Source of the DNA: JBKEDS01 sp047975545
GTDB lineage: Bacteria; Bacteroidota; Bacteroidia; Flavobacteriales; Flavobacteriaceae
Reading direction: 5' to 3'
Assembly (NCBI GenBank): GCA_047975545.1
Contig: JBKEDS010000008.1
Span: 62,001 to 126,000 of the forward strand
DNA length: 64,000 nucleotides
The notes under the pieces are model-generated. The model saw only the letters and a program-made list of their open reading frames with translations. It was not told the DNA's origin and searched no databases. The first letter of the stretch is position 1. Every line of letters begins with the position of its first letter. The translations under genes were made by a program, and so were the position numbers. This document shows, piece by piece, positions 8,363 through 17,446 of the stretch.

Positions 8363-9634
8363 TTACCCAAAAAGCCATTTTCTTAAAGCCAGCACTACCA
8401 TAATCAAGTAAACCATATATCTGTAAAAGTGGGCCAAGGCAATACCCTCAAATCCTAAATAGCCAACAAGCAAAACACTTAGTGCATAAAACAAAATAAC
8501 GGAGGCAATTTCTACAACAAAAAAGGCTTTCCACATTTGTTTTGCTAAAATATGATAGCCCAACACCATTGAAACAACCTTTACAAAATCGCCAAGAAAT
8601 TGCCATTTAAAAAGGATTTCCATTGGTAAAAACTCTTTTGAAAAAAGTGCAGCTATTACTTCTGTTTTTAACCAAAACACCAATAAAAAACCCACTGCGA
8701 ACAAAGGCAGTACGAGCTTGTAAATAGTAACCAACTCGGCTCTAAATTCTTTTTTTAGCTTTATAATGGCAAATCTGGGTAGCACATAAACAGATAAAAT
8801 GCCCGTTAAAAAAGACAAGCAATATACAGAAATATTATTCATGCCCGTCCAGCACCCAGAATATAAATCGCCAAGCCCCAACTTCAAATTATTCCTAATA
8901 CCTATCTCGACAATATTGTTAAGTATGGCAGGTACTATGGCCATTAGCATAAACATTAACAATTTAGAGCTGTAAAAACGATTTAATTTAGGTTTTAACC
9001 AATTTTTTTTCAACATCGCACTTTCCGCGACAGCTATTGCCAAAATTTGTATAATTGGCAAGGTTGCCAAAGCCAGTAGCGCCCCTTTTAAACCATACAA
9101 AACCGTTAGGACAATTGTTAACACCGACGATGCAAACGAAACTACAATAGAAATTTTAATTATTGCCTTATAGTTGGAAAAGCCGTTTAATATGGCCTGA
9201 AAAAAAACAAATAAGGATAAAAATGGAACTGAAATACCAAGAACAACAAAAAGCCATTTATAATTTTCCGTGCCAAATAGCAGCAAGCTCCATTGCGAAG
9301 CCCAAAAAAACAAAGCCAACATTCCTAAAAGCGCCCCTACAACAACAAAGCAAAGGGCGGTTTTTATAAATTCGGCTTGGTCGGTATCGCTGTTTTTTGT
9401 TTTGGCCACATACTTTATAATACCCTGGTCCGTGCCCAAAACGGCAGTTGTGGATAGTAGGCTTAAGGCATTTTTTAAATTTCCGTACAACGTTATGCCA
9501 TGAGGGCCTATAAAAACGGCCAATACTTTTTGTACAATAAGCCCAAACAGGAACCTAAAAAGTACCCCGACCGAATTAAGGGAAAGTACTTTTAGCAACA
9601 AAAAATTTCCGTATTTATTAAAAAAAGGTTTCAA
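8363..9634 (-). CDS. Wzx-type O-antigen/polysaccharide flippase
   Basis: A 423-residue polytopic membrane protein with about 12 hydrophobic segments. The N-terminal LSLNSVGVLFRFLFGLI and VFIGPHGITLYGNLKN fit the O-antigen translocase (WzxE-like, MOP superfamily) family, which moves undecaprenyl-linked oligosaccharides across the cytoplasmic membrane. The only usable start is a TTG at 9634, 5 nt after the stop of the acyltransferase gene, which suggests translational coupling. It closes a leftward operon running from 13919. Confidence 0.85.
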   Translation of the reverse strand: MKPFFNKYGNFLLLKVLSLNSVGVLFRFLFGLIVQKVLAVFIGPHGITLYGNLKNALSLLSTTAVLGTDQGIIKYVAKTKNSDTDQAEFIKTALCFVVVGALLGMLALFFWASQWSLLLFGTENYKWLFVVLGISVPFLSLFVFFQAILNGFSNYKAIIKISIVVSFASSVLTIVLTVLYGLKGALLALATLPIIQILAIAVAESAMLKKNWLKPKLNRFYSSKLLMFMLMAIVPAILNNIVEIGIRNNLKLGLGDLYSGCWTGMNNISVYCLSFLTGILSVYVLPRFAIIKLKKEFRAELVTIYKLVLPLFAVGFLLVFWLKTEVIAALFSKEFLPMEILFKWQFLGDFVKVVSMVLGYHILAKQMWKAFFVVEIASVILFYALSVLLVGYLGFEGIALAHFYRYMVYLIMVVLALRKWLFG

Positions 9635-9639
9635 TAGCG

Positions 9640-10611
9640 TTATACCATAACATTGTCAAGTTCCGTATGATTACCCGTTTCTACCGTATAAAACTTATGC
9701 GATATGGTCCTTGCCCCAAAAGACTCTTTCCAATGCAGCAAGCCCTCGTTTATATTTACGCCTGCATTTTCGTTCGAAATACCGAAATCGAAATATTTTT
9801 TATCGGCATAAACATCGTAAATAAGGTTGTGGAACAACAAATCCAACCCGCCTAATTGTTGCCGCTGCTCGTTCGAGGCTATATATTGCACCCTGGCAAC
9901 CTGTTTTGTTTCAAAAATAGTGGCCCCCGCAACAATAACACTATTGTTATAAACGTTGAATTGCCTTATATTTTTTGGAAATTTTTCTTTTAGGTGAATT
10001 ATTTCGCTTAACGAATGCACGGGCTTGGCATTGTGGGTGCGTTGTAGATTGGGAATAAGCAACTGATTCCAGTAGTTTTCAAAATCGGTATTTTCTTTTA
10101 CAACCAGCCCTTGTTTTAATGCTTTGGCAAGCCCCCGTTTCCTGTTGGACGATGCAATGGGCAATTTGTTGGCACCCTGTATGGCCGAGGTAACGTCGGT
10201 ACGGGTTAAAACGGCTTTTGTTTTGTACAGCAAATAATCTATTTCCTCGCTTGGTAAACTGCAATATATAGAGGGGAGTATTTTTAGGTGCAGTTTTTTT
10301 ATAGCATTGCTTTCCAAAAATTGCAGCATGAGTTTGTATATGTTAAACACATCAAAAAAATCTGCCTTTTCGTGCAATACAAGCCCTCCGTACGATAGGC
10401 CGAGATGCGAGTATACTTCGTTGTTTTTTATATTAGCGGGCAATACGGCTATTAGTTTTTCTTTTTTGAAAAACATTAACGAGTAGTCATCGAACCTATG
10501 CTTGTGGTATTCCACAAAATTCCTATTGAAAAGAAAGGTTGCATTTTTTGCCTTGGAAATAAAGGTATCCCAAAGTTTTTTATATTCTGGTTTGTATAAT
10601 AGTACTTGCAA
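9640..10611 (-). CDS. FemAB/GNAT-like acyltransferase
   Basis: A 323-residue soluble protein whose pattern (NATFLFNRNFVEYHKHRFDDYS near residues 23-44, quoted here in part, then IAVLPAN and SYGGLV) fits the FemAB-like GNAT acetyltransferase family (PF13480 type) common in polysaccharide clusters. It would N-acylate an amino sugar or add an amino acid; the substrate is unknown. The start is a TTG at 10611, since an in-frame stop lies 18 nt upstream of it and no ATG intervenes. A 68-bp gap separates it from the sulfatase-like gene. Confidence 0.78.
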   Translation of the reverse strand: MQVLLYKPEYKKLWDTFISKAKNATFLFNRNFVEYHKHRFDDYSLMFFKKEKLIAVLPANIKNNEVYSHLGLSYGGLVLHEKADFFDVFNIYKLMLQFLESNAIKKLHLKILPSIYCSLPSEEIDYLLYKTKAVLTRTDVTSAIQGANKLPIASSNRKRGLAKALKQGLVVKENTDFENYWNQLLIPNLQRTHNAKPVHSLSEIIHLKEKFPKNIRQFNVYNNSVIVAGATIFETKQVARVQYIASNEQRQQLGGLDLLFHNLIYDVYADKKYFDFGISNENAGVNINEGLLHWKESFGARTISHKFYTVETGNHTELDNVMV

Positions 10612-10679
10612 TAGTAATATATGTTTAGTTTAGTTTATTGTATACATGGTTGCCGCTATTGTCCATAACTTGCATTATT

Positions 10680-12089
10680 TTATCGCCAAACACCCCCCCC
10701 TTTTAAATTGTAGCTTGAGTTGTCCTCCAAATGGTTTAATAAGTTTTTGTTTTTAGATAAGTTTGCAAACAAAACCCTGAAAAGGTTAACATTGGTCGTT
10801 AAATCGGCATCAAAGTTTTCAATTAAATGGCCGTTCCATTTTATGGCGGCCAAGGTTCCATAAATTGAGTTTATTTTATCCTTATCGGTTGTGGAAGACA
10901 TATCGTTATTGTTTTCTACCCCCAACCATCCGCCATGGTCGGCAAGTATAACTATTATTGAATTTTCATCGTTTGTTTCTATAAATTCAACGGCTTCTTT
11001 CAACCAATCGTTGGCTTCATTTATTCTTGACACATAATGTGCCCTATCTTTTTCTAAACTTTTCTGAAAATAGATATGATGGGGCAACAATACTTCGACA
11101 AAGTAGAATTTTGGCTGTTGTATTTTTTCGTTCTCGATTATAAAATTCTTAAAATCATACATAACATCCCTTTTGTACTCATTATCAAATGAATAATAAG
11201 GGATTTCGTTGGCATTAACGTTTTGTTTATTGTACTTTACTTTGCTTCCGTTACTTTGAAAATATTCATCTTGTACAACAAAGTTGGTATAATAGCCATT
11301 TTTATGAAGGATGTCTATTACGGGGTTGTTACCACAAATAATTTCTCTAGATTTAATTAATCCGCGTGTTGGTATTATCGACTCGTTAAACTTATGTTGC
11401 TTCATACAAAACATCGAAGCGTTTGACACCAAACTGGACGGGTAATTGCTTCTAAACGAATCGTACACTTTAAAACTATTTTGTTTTAGCCAATCATATA
11501 TTTCGCTATTATAGTTATATGGAGGCTTTGCCATTAAGCTTTCTGGCACATAGCCGTCCGGTTGTATAATATATATATTTGGTTGGCTTTTAAAAACAGT
11601 ATTTTCAATATCATCGGGAAGGGTTTTCCAGCTTTGACTGCCAAAATATTCCGAAATATAAACCAAATTTTTAAAAAGCGGAATAAGGCTTACTACCCCT
11701 ATAATTATTAATACTTTTTTATATTGAAATTTGTACTTAACCGATAAAACAACGGCAAAAAACAAGGTTATTACCGCAAAAAACAAGGTTCGTTTAAACG
11801 ACCACCCCATGGCCCGAAACAATAAAACTGCTGTTGTTATTATTATTAGTACGAAAAGGGCGTTATACTTATATTTCGTCAATACATCGCTTTTTAATAT
11901 TGTGGTATAACCAATTAAAAACGATGCCAAACTGGATAAAATATAATATAAAAAATAGTATAAAAGCTGATGGATTGAGGATGCTCCATCAAAATTATTG
12001 GAGTAAAAGAACAAGAATGGGTAAACGCCGCAAACAAATGCGGCCAGCACGAACGGTTTTAGCCCTTCTATGTGTTTTTTTATATTCAT
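10680..12089 (-). CDS. Membrane sulfatase/alkaline-phosphatase-fold protein
   Basis: A 469-residue protein with about five N-terminal membrane segments (residues 10-155) and a C-terminal extracytoplasmic domain. That domain contains NIYIIQPDGYVPES, a candidate nucleophile region SNYPSSLVSN, and the metal-site motif VILADHGGW. This layout resembles LtaS and phosphoethanolamine-transferase-like enzymes that decorate surface glycans or lipids from the periplasmic side; the precise group moved is unknown. No Cys of the CxPxR type is seen, so a true sulfatase is unlikely. Its ATG abuts the stop of the methyltransferase gene with no gap. By eye the gene looks richer in A+T than its neighbours. Confidence 0.75.
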   Translation of the reverse strand: MNIKKHIEGLKPFVLAAFVCGVYPFLFFYSNNFDGASSIHQLLYYFLYYILSSLASFLIGYTTILKSDVLTKYKYNALFVLIIITTAVLLFRAMGWSFKRTLFFAVITLFFAVVLSVKYKFQYKKVLIIIGVVSLIPLFKNLVYISEYFGSQSWKTLPDDIENTVFKSQPNIYIIQPDGYVPESLMAKPPYNYNSEIYDWLKQNSFKVYDSFRSNYPSSLVSNASMFCMKQHKFNESIIPTRGLIKSREIICGNNPVIDILHKNGYYTNFVVQDEYFQSNGSKVKYNKQNVNANEIPYYSFDNEYKRDVMYDFKNFIIENEKIQQPKFYFVEVLLPHHIYFQKSLEKDRAHYVSRINEANDWLKEAVEFIETNDENSIIVILADHGGWLGVENNNDMSSTTDKDKINSIYGTLAAIKWNGHLIENFDADLTTNVNLFRVLFANLSKNKNLLNHLEDNSSYNLKGGGVWR

Positions 12090-13481
12090 TTAGTTAGTGC
12101 TTTTAACTTCCATTAAGTACAAAGTGCGTTTTGAATTTCCTATGGTTTGTTTTGCCTTAATGGTAAAGTACTTTGTATAAACGGTTTCAAACTCGTTTAT
12201 ATTATAAAATTCGAAATGGCCTTTAAACTCTCTTTTGTCGTTAAGCAGCTTAACAACCCAAGAATCGTTGCGCTCGGGAAATTCTATAACCAAATGTTTT
12301 GAAAACGAAGCAAAAAACCTTGCCGACATATCGAAGGATATGTTTCCCGTAAGCGACATGTGGTGTATAACAGCCAAAGCAAGTGTTAAATCGGGAGCAT
12401 TTTTTTTTATGCGTTTTATAAACGAAAACCGTTCGGTATTATTAAATCCTATCGCCGGCGACGGGCTAAGCACATCCAAAACAAACGGCGTTATATAGGT
12501 TTCTTTATGCGCAAATATTGTTTTGTAGTTTGTATCTATTGCCGTATTGTCTACATCGCAAACCAAAGCCTGTTCTAACCCCATTTTTGGTAGCGCCCTA
12601 ACAAAAGAGCCATCGTTTCCGCCAATATCTATTAGGTTTTTTGGTTTAACAGAAGCGGCCCACTTACTAACCAAAGTTTGTTTAATTTTAAAGTCGCCTT
12701 CGGAATAATTAACGTTATCGTAGTAATCGCCCCATTCCGTTTTTTCTTTTAAACGGAGTTTTTTAATGTAATCGTACAAACTTTCAATTATTTTTAATTG
12801 GCTTTTTTTTGAAAGTTTAACTTCTTTTTCTTTACTATTTCCGCCTTCATTATATTCATTTTCAAACTTTGCCAACAAGTGAATATTAGTGTACAAAAAC
12901 GGGTTTAGCCTTGTTTTAAACGGCAACATCGACGCTATTGTTTTAAGCGGAATACCGTCTATAAAACTACTTAATAATTTTAGGCAATGGCTTCCGTGGT
13001 AATGCGCCAGCACTAATGGCCCCAAAAAGTGCATTACAAATTGCTTATAGGCCCGCCACGGTGTGTTTTCTTTGTAAAAATCGAACGAAAGGGTATCGAT
13101 AAAAATCATTTTACCGTTGTAAAACGTAACATTAAAGGCCGAAGCATCCTTTAAACTAAAACCATGCTGCAATGCTGTTTTTTGAATTTTCAACGTTAAT
13201 AACGCCGCCGCCTTATACTGGTTAAAGCCCCATTCGTACGGATATGTAATAAAATCGATATAATCGGGCTTGATAATTATTTGCGAATCGGAAATAGAAA
13301 CTTCGTCGTGCGGAATTAGCATTTCCTTACTAAACAGTAATTTAAAAAACCCAGACGCTTTTAATGTTTTGTACTGTTGGAAGTAAATAGGGTTTACAAT
13401 GCGCTTTAAGCCCTCGTTATCGGTAAATATATAACCCGAAGGATCCCTAAATGACGATGCGTGTAATTTGCTTTCATCCAT
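12090..13481 (-). CDS. SAM-dependent methyltransferase, NoeA-like
   Basis: A 463-residue protein. The C-terminal half carries a class I SAM-binding motif, NLIDIGGNDGSFVRAL (about residues 272-287), followed by an acidic loop ALVCDVD. The N-terminal half (LHASSFRDPSGYIF and the later FNVTFYNGKMIFIDTLSFD) is the extended domain of the family annotated as nodulation-protein-NoeA-like methyltransferases. It probably methylates a sugar of the surface glycan. It lies in the leftward operon, 9 nt after a 65-codon gene, with its stop touching the next start. Confidence 0.8.
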   Translation of the reverse strand: MDESKLHASSFRDPSGYIFTDNEGLKRIVNPIYFQQYKTLKASGFFKLLFSKEMLIPHDEVSISDSQIIIKPDYIDFITYPYEWGFNQYKAAALLTLKIQKTALQHGFSLKDASAFNVTFYNGKMIFIDTLSFDFYKENTPWRAYKQFVMHFLGPLVLAHYHGSHCLKLLSSFIDGIPLKTIASMLPFKTRLNPFLYTNIHLLAKFENEYNEGGNSKEKEVKLSKKSQLKIIESLYDYIKKLRLKEKTEWGDYYDNVNYSEGDFKIKQTLVSKWAASVKPKNLIDIGGNDGSFVRALPKMGLEQALVCDVDNTAIDTNYKTIFAHKETYITPFVLDVLSPSPAIGFNNTERFSFIKRIKKNAPDLTLALAVIHHMSLTGNISFDMSARFFASFSKHLVIEFPERNDSWVVKLLNDKREFKGHFEFYNINEFETVYTKYFTIKAKQTIGNSKRTLYLMEVKSTN

Positions 13482-13490
13482 AATGAAGTT

Positions 13491-13688
13491 TTATTTTACT
13501 TCGGCATTATCATTATCTTCAAAATCATCGAACATATCTTCTTCATTGGACTTTACAATACCTAAAAAAGACTTGACTTTATAAACAAGGTTTTTTGAAA
13601 AAAGCAACACTCCCGCAATTACGGCAACAAAACCCTGAACAATCATGGCCCCAATACCAGGGTCGAAATACAAAACAAAAACGGACAT
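13491..13688 (-). CDS. Small single-span membrane protein with acidic tail
   Basis: A 65-residue protein starting MSVFVLYFDPGIGAMIVQ, with one hydrophobic segment (about 14-34) and an acidic C-terminus (EEDMFDDFEDNDNAE). Similar tiny proteins precede NoeA-like methyltransferase genes in other bacteria, but I know no function. Located 3 nt downstream of the preceding gene and 9 nt before the methyltransferase, so it belongs to the same operon. Confidence 0.7.
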   Translation of the reverse strand: MSVFVLYFDPGIGAMIVQGFVAVIAGVLLFSKNLVYKVKSFLGIVKSNEEDMFDDFEDNDNAEVK

Positions 13689-13691
13689 ATA

Positions 13692-13919
13692 TTATATTTT
13701 TTTTACAAGATAATACAAATTAACACAAATAATGGCGGCATTGCTAATTACTATGGGCCAGGACACATTTAAAAGCAGTCCGTATGCCACGAACAGTACG
13801 CAGCCTATGGTATTTACAATACGTAGTTTTACAACGTTTTTCATTATAAACGAAGCCAACAAAACAACCATGGCCGCATAGCCTACCCATTCGATGTAAG
13901 AAACACTTAGAATTTCCAT
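13692..13919 (-). CDS. Small YgjV/SemiSWEET-like membrane protein
   Basis: A 75-residue protein with three hydrophobic segments; the pattern IEWVGYAAMVVLLASFIMKN followed by LRIVNTIGC resembles YgjV-like or SemiSWEET (PQ-loop) small membrane proteins. It opens the leftward surface-glycan operon (13919 to 8363). Function is not known; transport of a small metabolite is only inference. Confidence 0.68.
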   Translation of the reverse strand: MEILSVSYIEWVGYAAMVVLLASFIMKNVVKLRIVNTIGCVLFVAYGLLLNVSWPIVISNAAIICVNLYYLVKKI

Positions 13920-13944
13920 TTATTTAAATTTTTTCAATTAACTT

Positions 13945-14169
13945 AGTGTTATGTCAACTCTGAAATTTAATATAGAGATTACTTCGTCGTCGTGCCTCCT
14001 TCTCGCAATGACCAATCACAAAATTCAGCTTTTATCTTTCTCTTTCTTCTGTTGAAATAAATTTATAAATTATTCGAAGAACTTTTCCTTTTGCAAACAT
14101 AGGATGACGTCATTGCGACGACAGAGGAGAAAGCAATCCCATCCGTCAATTTTAATTTAACATAACACT
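13945..14169 (+). repeat. Palindromic element family A, copy A2 with central insert
   Basis: The outer parts match family A (AGTGTTATGTCAACTC at the left, TTAACATAACACT at the right). The centre, normally CGCAATGACGTCATTGCG, is split at about 14012 by roughly 90 bp of A+T-rich sequence before GACGTCATTGCG resumes at 14106. It fills most of the gap 13920-14223; nothing else is seen there. Confidence 0.85.
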
Positions 14170-14223
14170 GGTATAAGTTTGAGTTAACAGCGCTTTGCCA
14201 AGCGATATTTGGGCTTTTACGCC

Positions 14224-14982
14224 CTATTTTTCAACATCGCCGTTTATTTTCCAATCGAAAAACGTTAACACCGAATTGCAAATGTAAAACAAGTGCTTTA
14301 TTACGTTGGCCAAATTGCCCTGTATGGCGTTTTTAATAATTTGCGCCAAGTTATAAAACGACCAAGTTAAAAAAGTTTGTTCGTATTTAAAAACGGTACT
14401 GATGTTGCCCACCAGCGAAATACCAAAAATTATGGCTACCGTATGCTTAAACAACATGCTGTCTATACCGCTTCCAAACCAATAAAAGCCCAAAAACACA
14501 AGCAAATAGGCAACAACAAAAGCCCCGACAATTAAAAAATAGTATTTGTAATCGGCGGGTTTTATTTTTTCGCCGTCGTACCATTTTTTTGTGGCCAAAA
14601 TAGCAATAACAAAGGTTAACGGATAGGTAATAATAGCCGAATGGTTACCAAAAAGATAGTCGATAACCCCCGAGTTAACCGTGGTAAAAACCCCGATTAG
14701 GTTGCCCAAGTTTTTTTGTTTTACAATCATCCTGGCGGCCAACAGCGATACCACCGCACCAATGGTAGAGAGTAAGCCAATGGGGAAAGCCCCCTTTTCA
14801 ATATAGCCTATTAATTGCGAAGGCGGTATGTTAAACACAATACCGCCTTGGTAATAAATAGTTTCATGGAATTTTCGGTAAATGCTAATGGTTAGCACCA
14901 GTATAACCCCAAAAATATCGATGTATTTCGAGTGTACTATACGCCGTAAAAGCGGTTGCTGTTGTTGTACGGCTACCGACAC
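14224..14982 (-). CDS. PnuC-like nicotinamide riboside/mononucleotide transporter
   Basis: A 252-residue integral membrane protein with six to seven hydrophobic segments. The C-terminal stretch TWSFYNLAQIIKNAIQGN and the closing FDWKI resemble the PnuC family, which takes up vitamin B3 ribosides across the inner membrane. The start is a GTG at 14982, 3 nt after the typA stop, so the two genes are co-transcribed. Assignment rests on overall pattern only; another small-molecule carrier is possible. Confidence 0.62.
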   Translation of the reverse strand: MSVAVQQQQPLLRRIVHSKYIDIFGVILVLTISIYRKFHETIYYQGGIVFNIPPSQLIGYIEKGAFPIGLLSTIGAVVSLLAARMIVKQKNLGNLIGVFTTVNSGVIDYLFGNHSAIITYPLTFVIAILATKKWYDGEKIKPADYKYYFLIVGAFVVAYLLVFLGFYWFGSGIDSMLFKHTVAIIFGISLVGNISTVFKYEQTFLTWSFYNLAQIIKNAIQGNLANVIKHLFYICNSVLTFFDWKINGDVEK

Positions 14983-14985
14983 GGT

Positions 14986-16785
14986 TTATACCGATTTGTT
15001 TCGTTTGCGTTCCACCTCGGTAAGCAATATTTTTCTAAGGCGCAAATGGTTGGGCGTTACCTCGACGTACTCGTCCTTTTGGATGTACTCCAAGGCTTCT
15101 TCCAACGAAAATTTTATGGCAGGGATAATCCTGGCCTTATCGTCGGCACCTGCCGAACGCACGTTGCTCAGTTTTTTGGTTTTGGTTACGTTAACGGTCA
15201 TATCGTCGCCACGGGAATTTTCGCCAATAACCTGGCCTTCGTAAATATCCTCGCCCGGATCGACAAAAAACTTGCCGCGCTCTTGTAGTTTATCGATTGA
15301 GTAAGGTATGGCCTGGCCGTTTTCCATAGACACCAAACTACCGTTTTGGCGTTCGGGTATACCGCCTTTAAGGGGTTGGTACTCCTTAAAGCGGTGTGCC
15401 ATAATGGCCTCGCCCGCCGTTGCGGTTAGCAGTTGGTTACGCAACCCGATAATGCCTCGGGACGGAATTATAAACTCGCAAACCATACGCTCGCCCTTGG
15501 CTTCCATGCTTAGCATTTCGCCCTTGCGCAGGCTTACCATTTCTATGGCCTTACCCGATACTTCCTCGGGTAAATCGATGGTCATTTCCTCTACGGGCTC
15601 GCATTTTTCTCCATTAATTTCCTTAATAATAACCTGCGGCTGCCCGATTTGAAGCTCGTAGCCCTCACGGCGCATGGTTTCAATCAATACCGATAAGTGC
15701 AGTACGCCACGGCCAAAAACCATAAATTTATCGGCACTATTGGTTTCTTCAACCCTTAGGGCTAAGTTTTTTTCAAGTTCTTTGGTTAGGCGTTCTTTTA
15801 TATGGCGCGAGGTTACGTATTTACCGTCCTTGCCAAAAAACGGCGAATCGTTAATGGTAAACAGCATACTCATAGTAGGCTCGTCTATGGCAATGGTTTT
15901 TAGGCCTTCGGGATTTTCAAAATCGGCTACGGTATCGCCAATTTCAAAGCCTTCAAGGCCTACAATGGCACAAATATCGCCTACTTGAACCTCGTCTACT
16001 TTTTTACGCCCAAGGCCTTCAAAGGTGTGCAGTTCCTTAATTTTCGACTTTACAATGTTGCCATTGCGCTTTACCAACGATATATTTTGCCCGGCTTTAA
16101 GCCCTCCACGGGTTAAGCGCCCAATGGCAATACGCCCGGTAAACGATGAAAAGTCCAAAGAGGTGATTAGCATTTGCGTAGTGCCTTCTGCAATTTTCGG
16201 ACTTGGAATATGCTCGATTACCATATCCAGCAAAGGCTCTATGTTTTGGGTTTGGTTTTTCCAATCGGTACTCATCCAATTGTTTTTGGCTGAGCCGTAA
16301 ACGGTCGGGAAATCCAACTGCCACTCTTCGGCACCCAATTCGAACATTAAATCGAACACTTTTTCGTGTACTTCGTCGGGCGTACAGTTTTCTTTATCCA
16401 CCTTGTTAACAACAACGCAAGGTTTTAGTCCTAAATCTATGGCTTTTTGCAATACAAAACGGGTTTGAGGCATAGGTCCCTCGAAGGCGTCGACCAACAG
16501 CAATACGCCATCGGCCATGTTTAGTACCCGCTCTACCTCGCCACCAAAGTCGGCGTGGCCTGGCGTATCGATAATGTTTATCTTGGTATCTTTATAGATA
16601 ACCGAAACGTTTTTAGAGGTAATGGTAATGCCTCTTTCGCGCTCCAAATCGTTGTTGTCCAGAATTAAATCGCCCGTGTTTTCGTTTTCGCGAAACAGTT
16701 GGCAGTGGTACATAATTTTATCTACCAAGGTAGTTTTTCCGTGGTCTACGTGCGCAATAATTGCAATATTTTTAATGTTAGCCAT
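14986..16785 (-). CDS. typA: Translational GTPase TypA/BipA
   Basis: A 599-residue GTPase with G1 AHVDHGKTTL (about 11-20), switch region RERGITITSKN, G3 DTPGHADFGGEV and G4 NKVD, followed by the EF-G-like domains and the TypA C-terminal domain. TypA binds ribosomes and affects 50S assembly and stress responses; length is as usual for the family. The start is the ATG at 16785, preceded by a TACATTTG -7 box at 16810-16817. The downstream PnuC-like gene begins 3 nt after its stop. Confidence 0.97.
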   Translation of the reverse strand: MANIKNIAIIAHVDHGKTTLVDKIMYHCQLFRENENTGDLILDNNDLERERGITITSKNVSVIYKDTKINIIDTPGHADFGGEVERVLNMADGVLLLVDAFEGPMPQTRFVLQKAIDLGLKPCVVVNKVDKENCTPDEVHEKVFDLMFELGAEEWQLDFPTVYGSAKNNWMSTDWKNQTQNIEPLLDMVIEHIPSPKIAEGTTQMLITSLDFSSFTGRIAIGRLTRGGLKAGQNISLVKRNGNIVKSKIKELHTFEGLGRKKVDEVQVGDICAIVGLEGFEIGDTVADFENPEGLKTIAIDEPTMSMLFTINDSPFFGKDGKYVTSRHIKERLTKELEKNLALRVEETNSADKFMVFGRGVLHLSVLIETMRREGYELQIGQPQVIIKEINGEKCEPVEEMTIDLPEEVSGKAIEMVSLRKGEMLSMEAKGERMVCEFIIPSRGIIGLRNQLLTATAGEAIMAHRFKEYQPLKGGIPERQNGSLVSMENGQAIPYSIDKLQERGKFFVDPGEDIYEGQVIGENSRGDDMTVNVTKTKKLSNVRSAGADDKARIIPAIKFSLEEALEYIQKDEYVEVTPNHLRLRKILLTEVERKRNKSV

Positions 16786-16809
16786 ATAAAAGCCTGTTTT
16801 TTAAGCGTG

Positions 16810-16817
16810 CAAATGTA
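16810..16817 (-). promoter_or_regulatory. -7 promoter box for typA
   Basis: TACATTTG on the minus strand fits TAnnTTTG and lies 24 nt before the typA ATG. A -33 TTG at the usual distance is not clear. The rest of the 16786-17066 gap shows nothing I can name. Confidence 0.5.
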
Positions 16818-17066
16818 CAATATTTTAGTCTATTTGGATTTTTACAACACTTTATTTTTAGGTTATTTGTCGTGCCTATTGACTTTCTGCCCGTTAAAAG
16901 CCTGTTAAAAGCCCCCGTATTGCGTTAATTATATGTTATAATTTGATTTTTTGCATAATCTCGGCATAATCTTTTCCGTTAAACTATTGATTTTTATTAG
17001 CTGAAAAAAAATTAGCCTTCAATAATTTGGGGCGCATAAAAAGCCTAACATAAAACAACAAAAATC

Positions 17067-17405
17067 ATGAAAATCCTAAACCAATATACAAAACACATTC
17101 CGTATTTATATTTTCTTGTGGTAACCGCTTTTTGGTTCACCCTTGTAAACCGGAGCAGCGGCATATCGGCCTACCCAATTTTATTGTTGGGCGTTCCCTT
17201 TTTATGGCAACTTATAAAACCGAGCAAAAAACTAAACTTTATTTTGGGTATTACCACGGTTTGTTTGTCGTCGTACATTATACTGGCTTATCTTTTTACA
17301 CTATACTACAATAACGCCGCCACATTACTGGGAAGCCTTTTTGTTTTGGGCAACTTTTTTATGGCGCTGTGGATGATAAAAAATAGTCTGAACAGAAGTT
17401 TTTAA
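17067..17405 (+). CDS. Small four-helix membrane protein, unknown
   Basis: A 112-residue protein with four hydrophobic segments (about 13-28, 36-49, 56-79 and 83-103). I do not recognise a family. It ends 41 nt before kdsA, whose own promoter box lies just past this gene, so it may be transcribed separately. Confidence 0.65.
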   Translation: MKILNQYTKHIPYLYFLVVTAFWFTLVNRSSGISAYPILLLGVPFLWQLIKPSKKLNFILGITTVCLSSYIILAYLFTLYYNNAATLLGSLFVLGNFFMALWMIKNSLNRSF

Positions 17406-17409
17406 TGCG

Positions 17410-17417
17410 TATATTTG
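17410..17417 (+). promoter_or_regulatory. -7 promoter box for kdsA
   Basis: TATATTTG, a full match to TAnnTTTG, sits 29 nt before the kdsA ATG and directly after the previous stop codon. The -33 part is weak. Confidence 0.5.
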
Positions 17418-17446
17418 TAGCTTAATTATTTTGAATTTTTAAGCGT

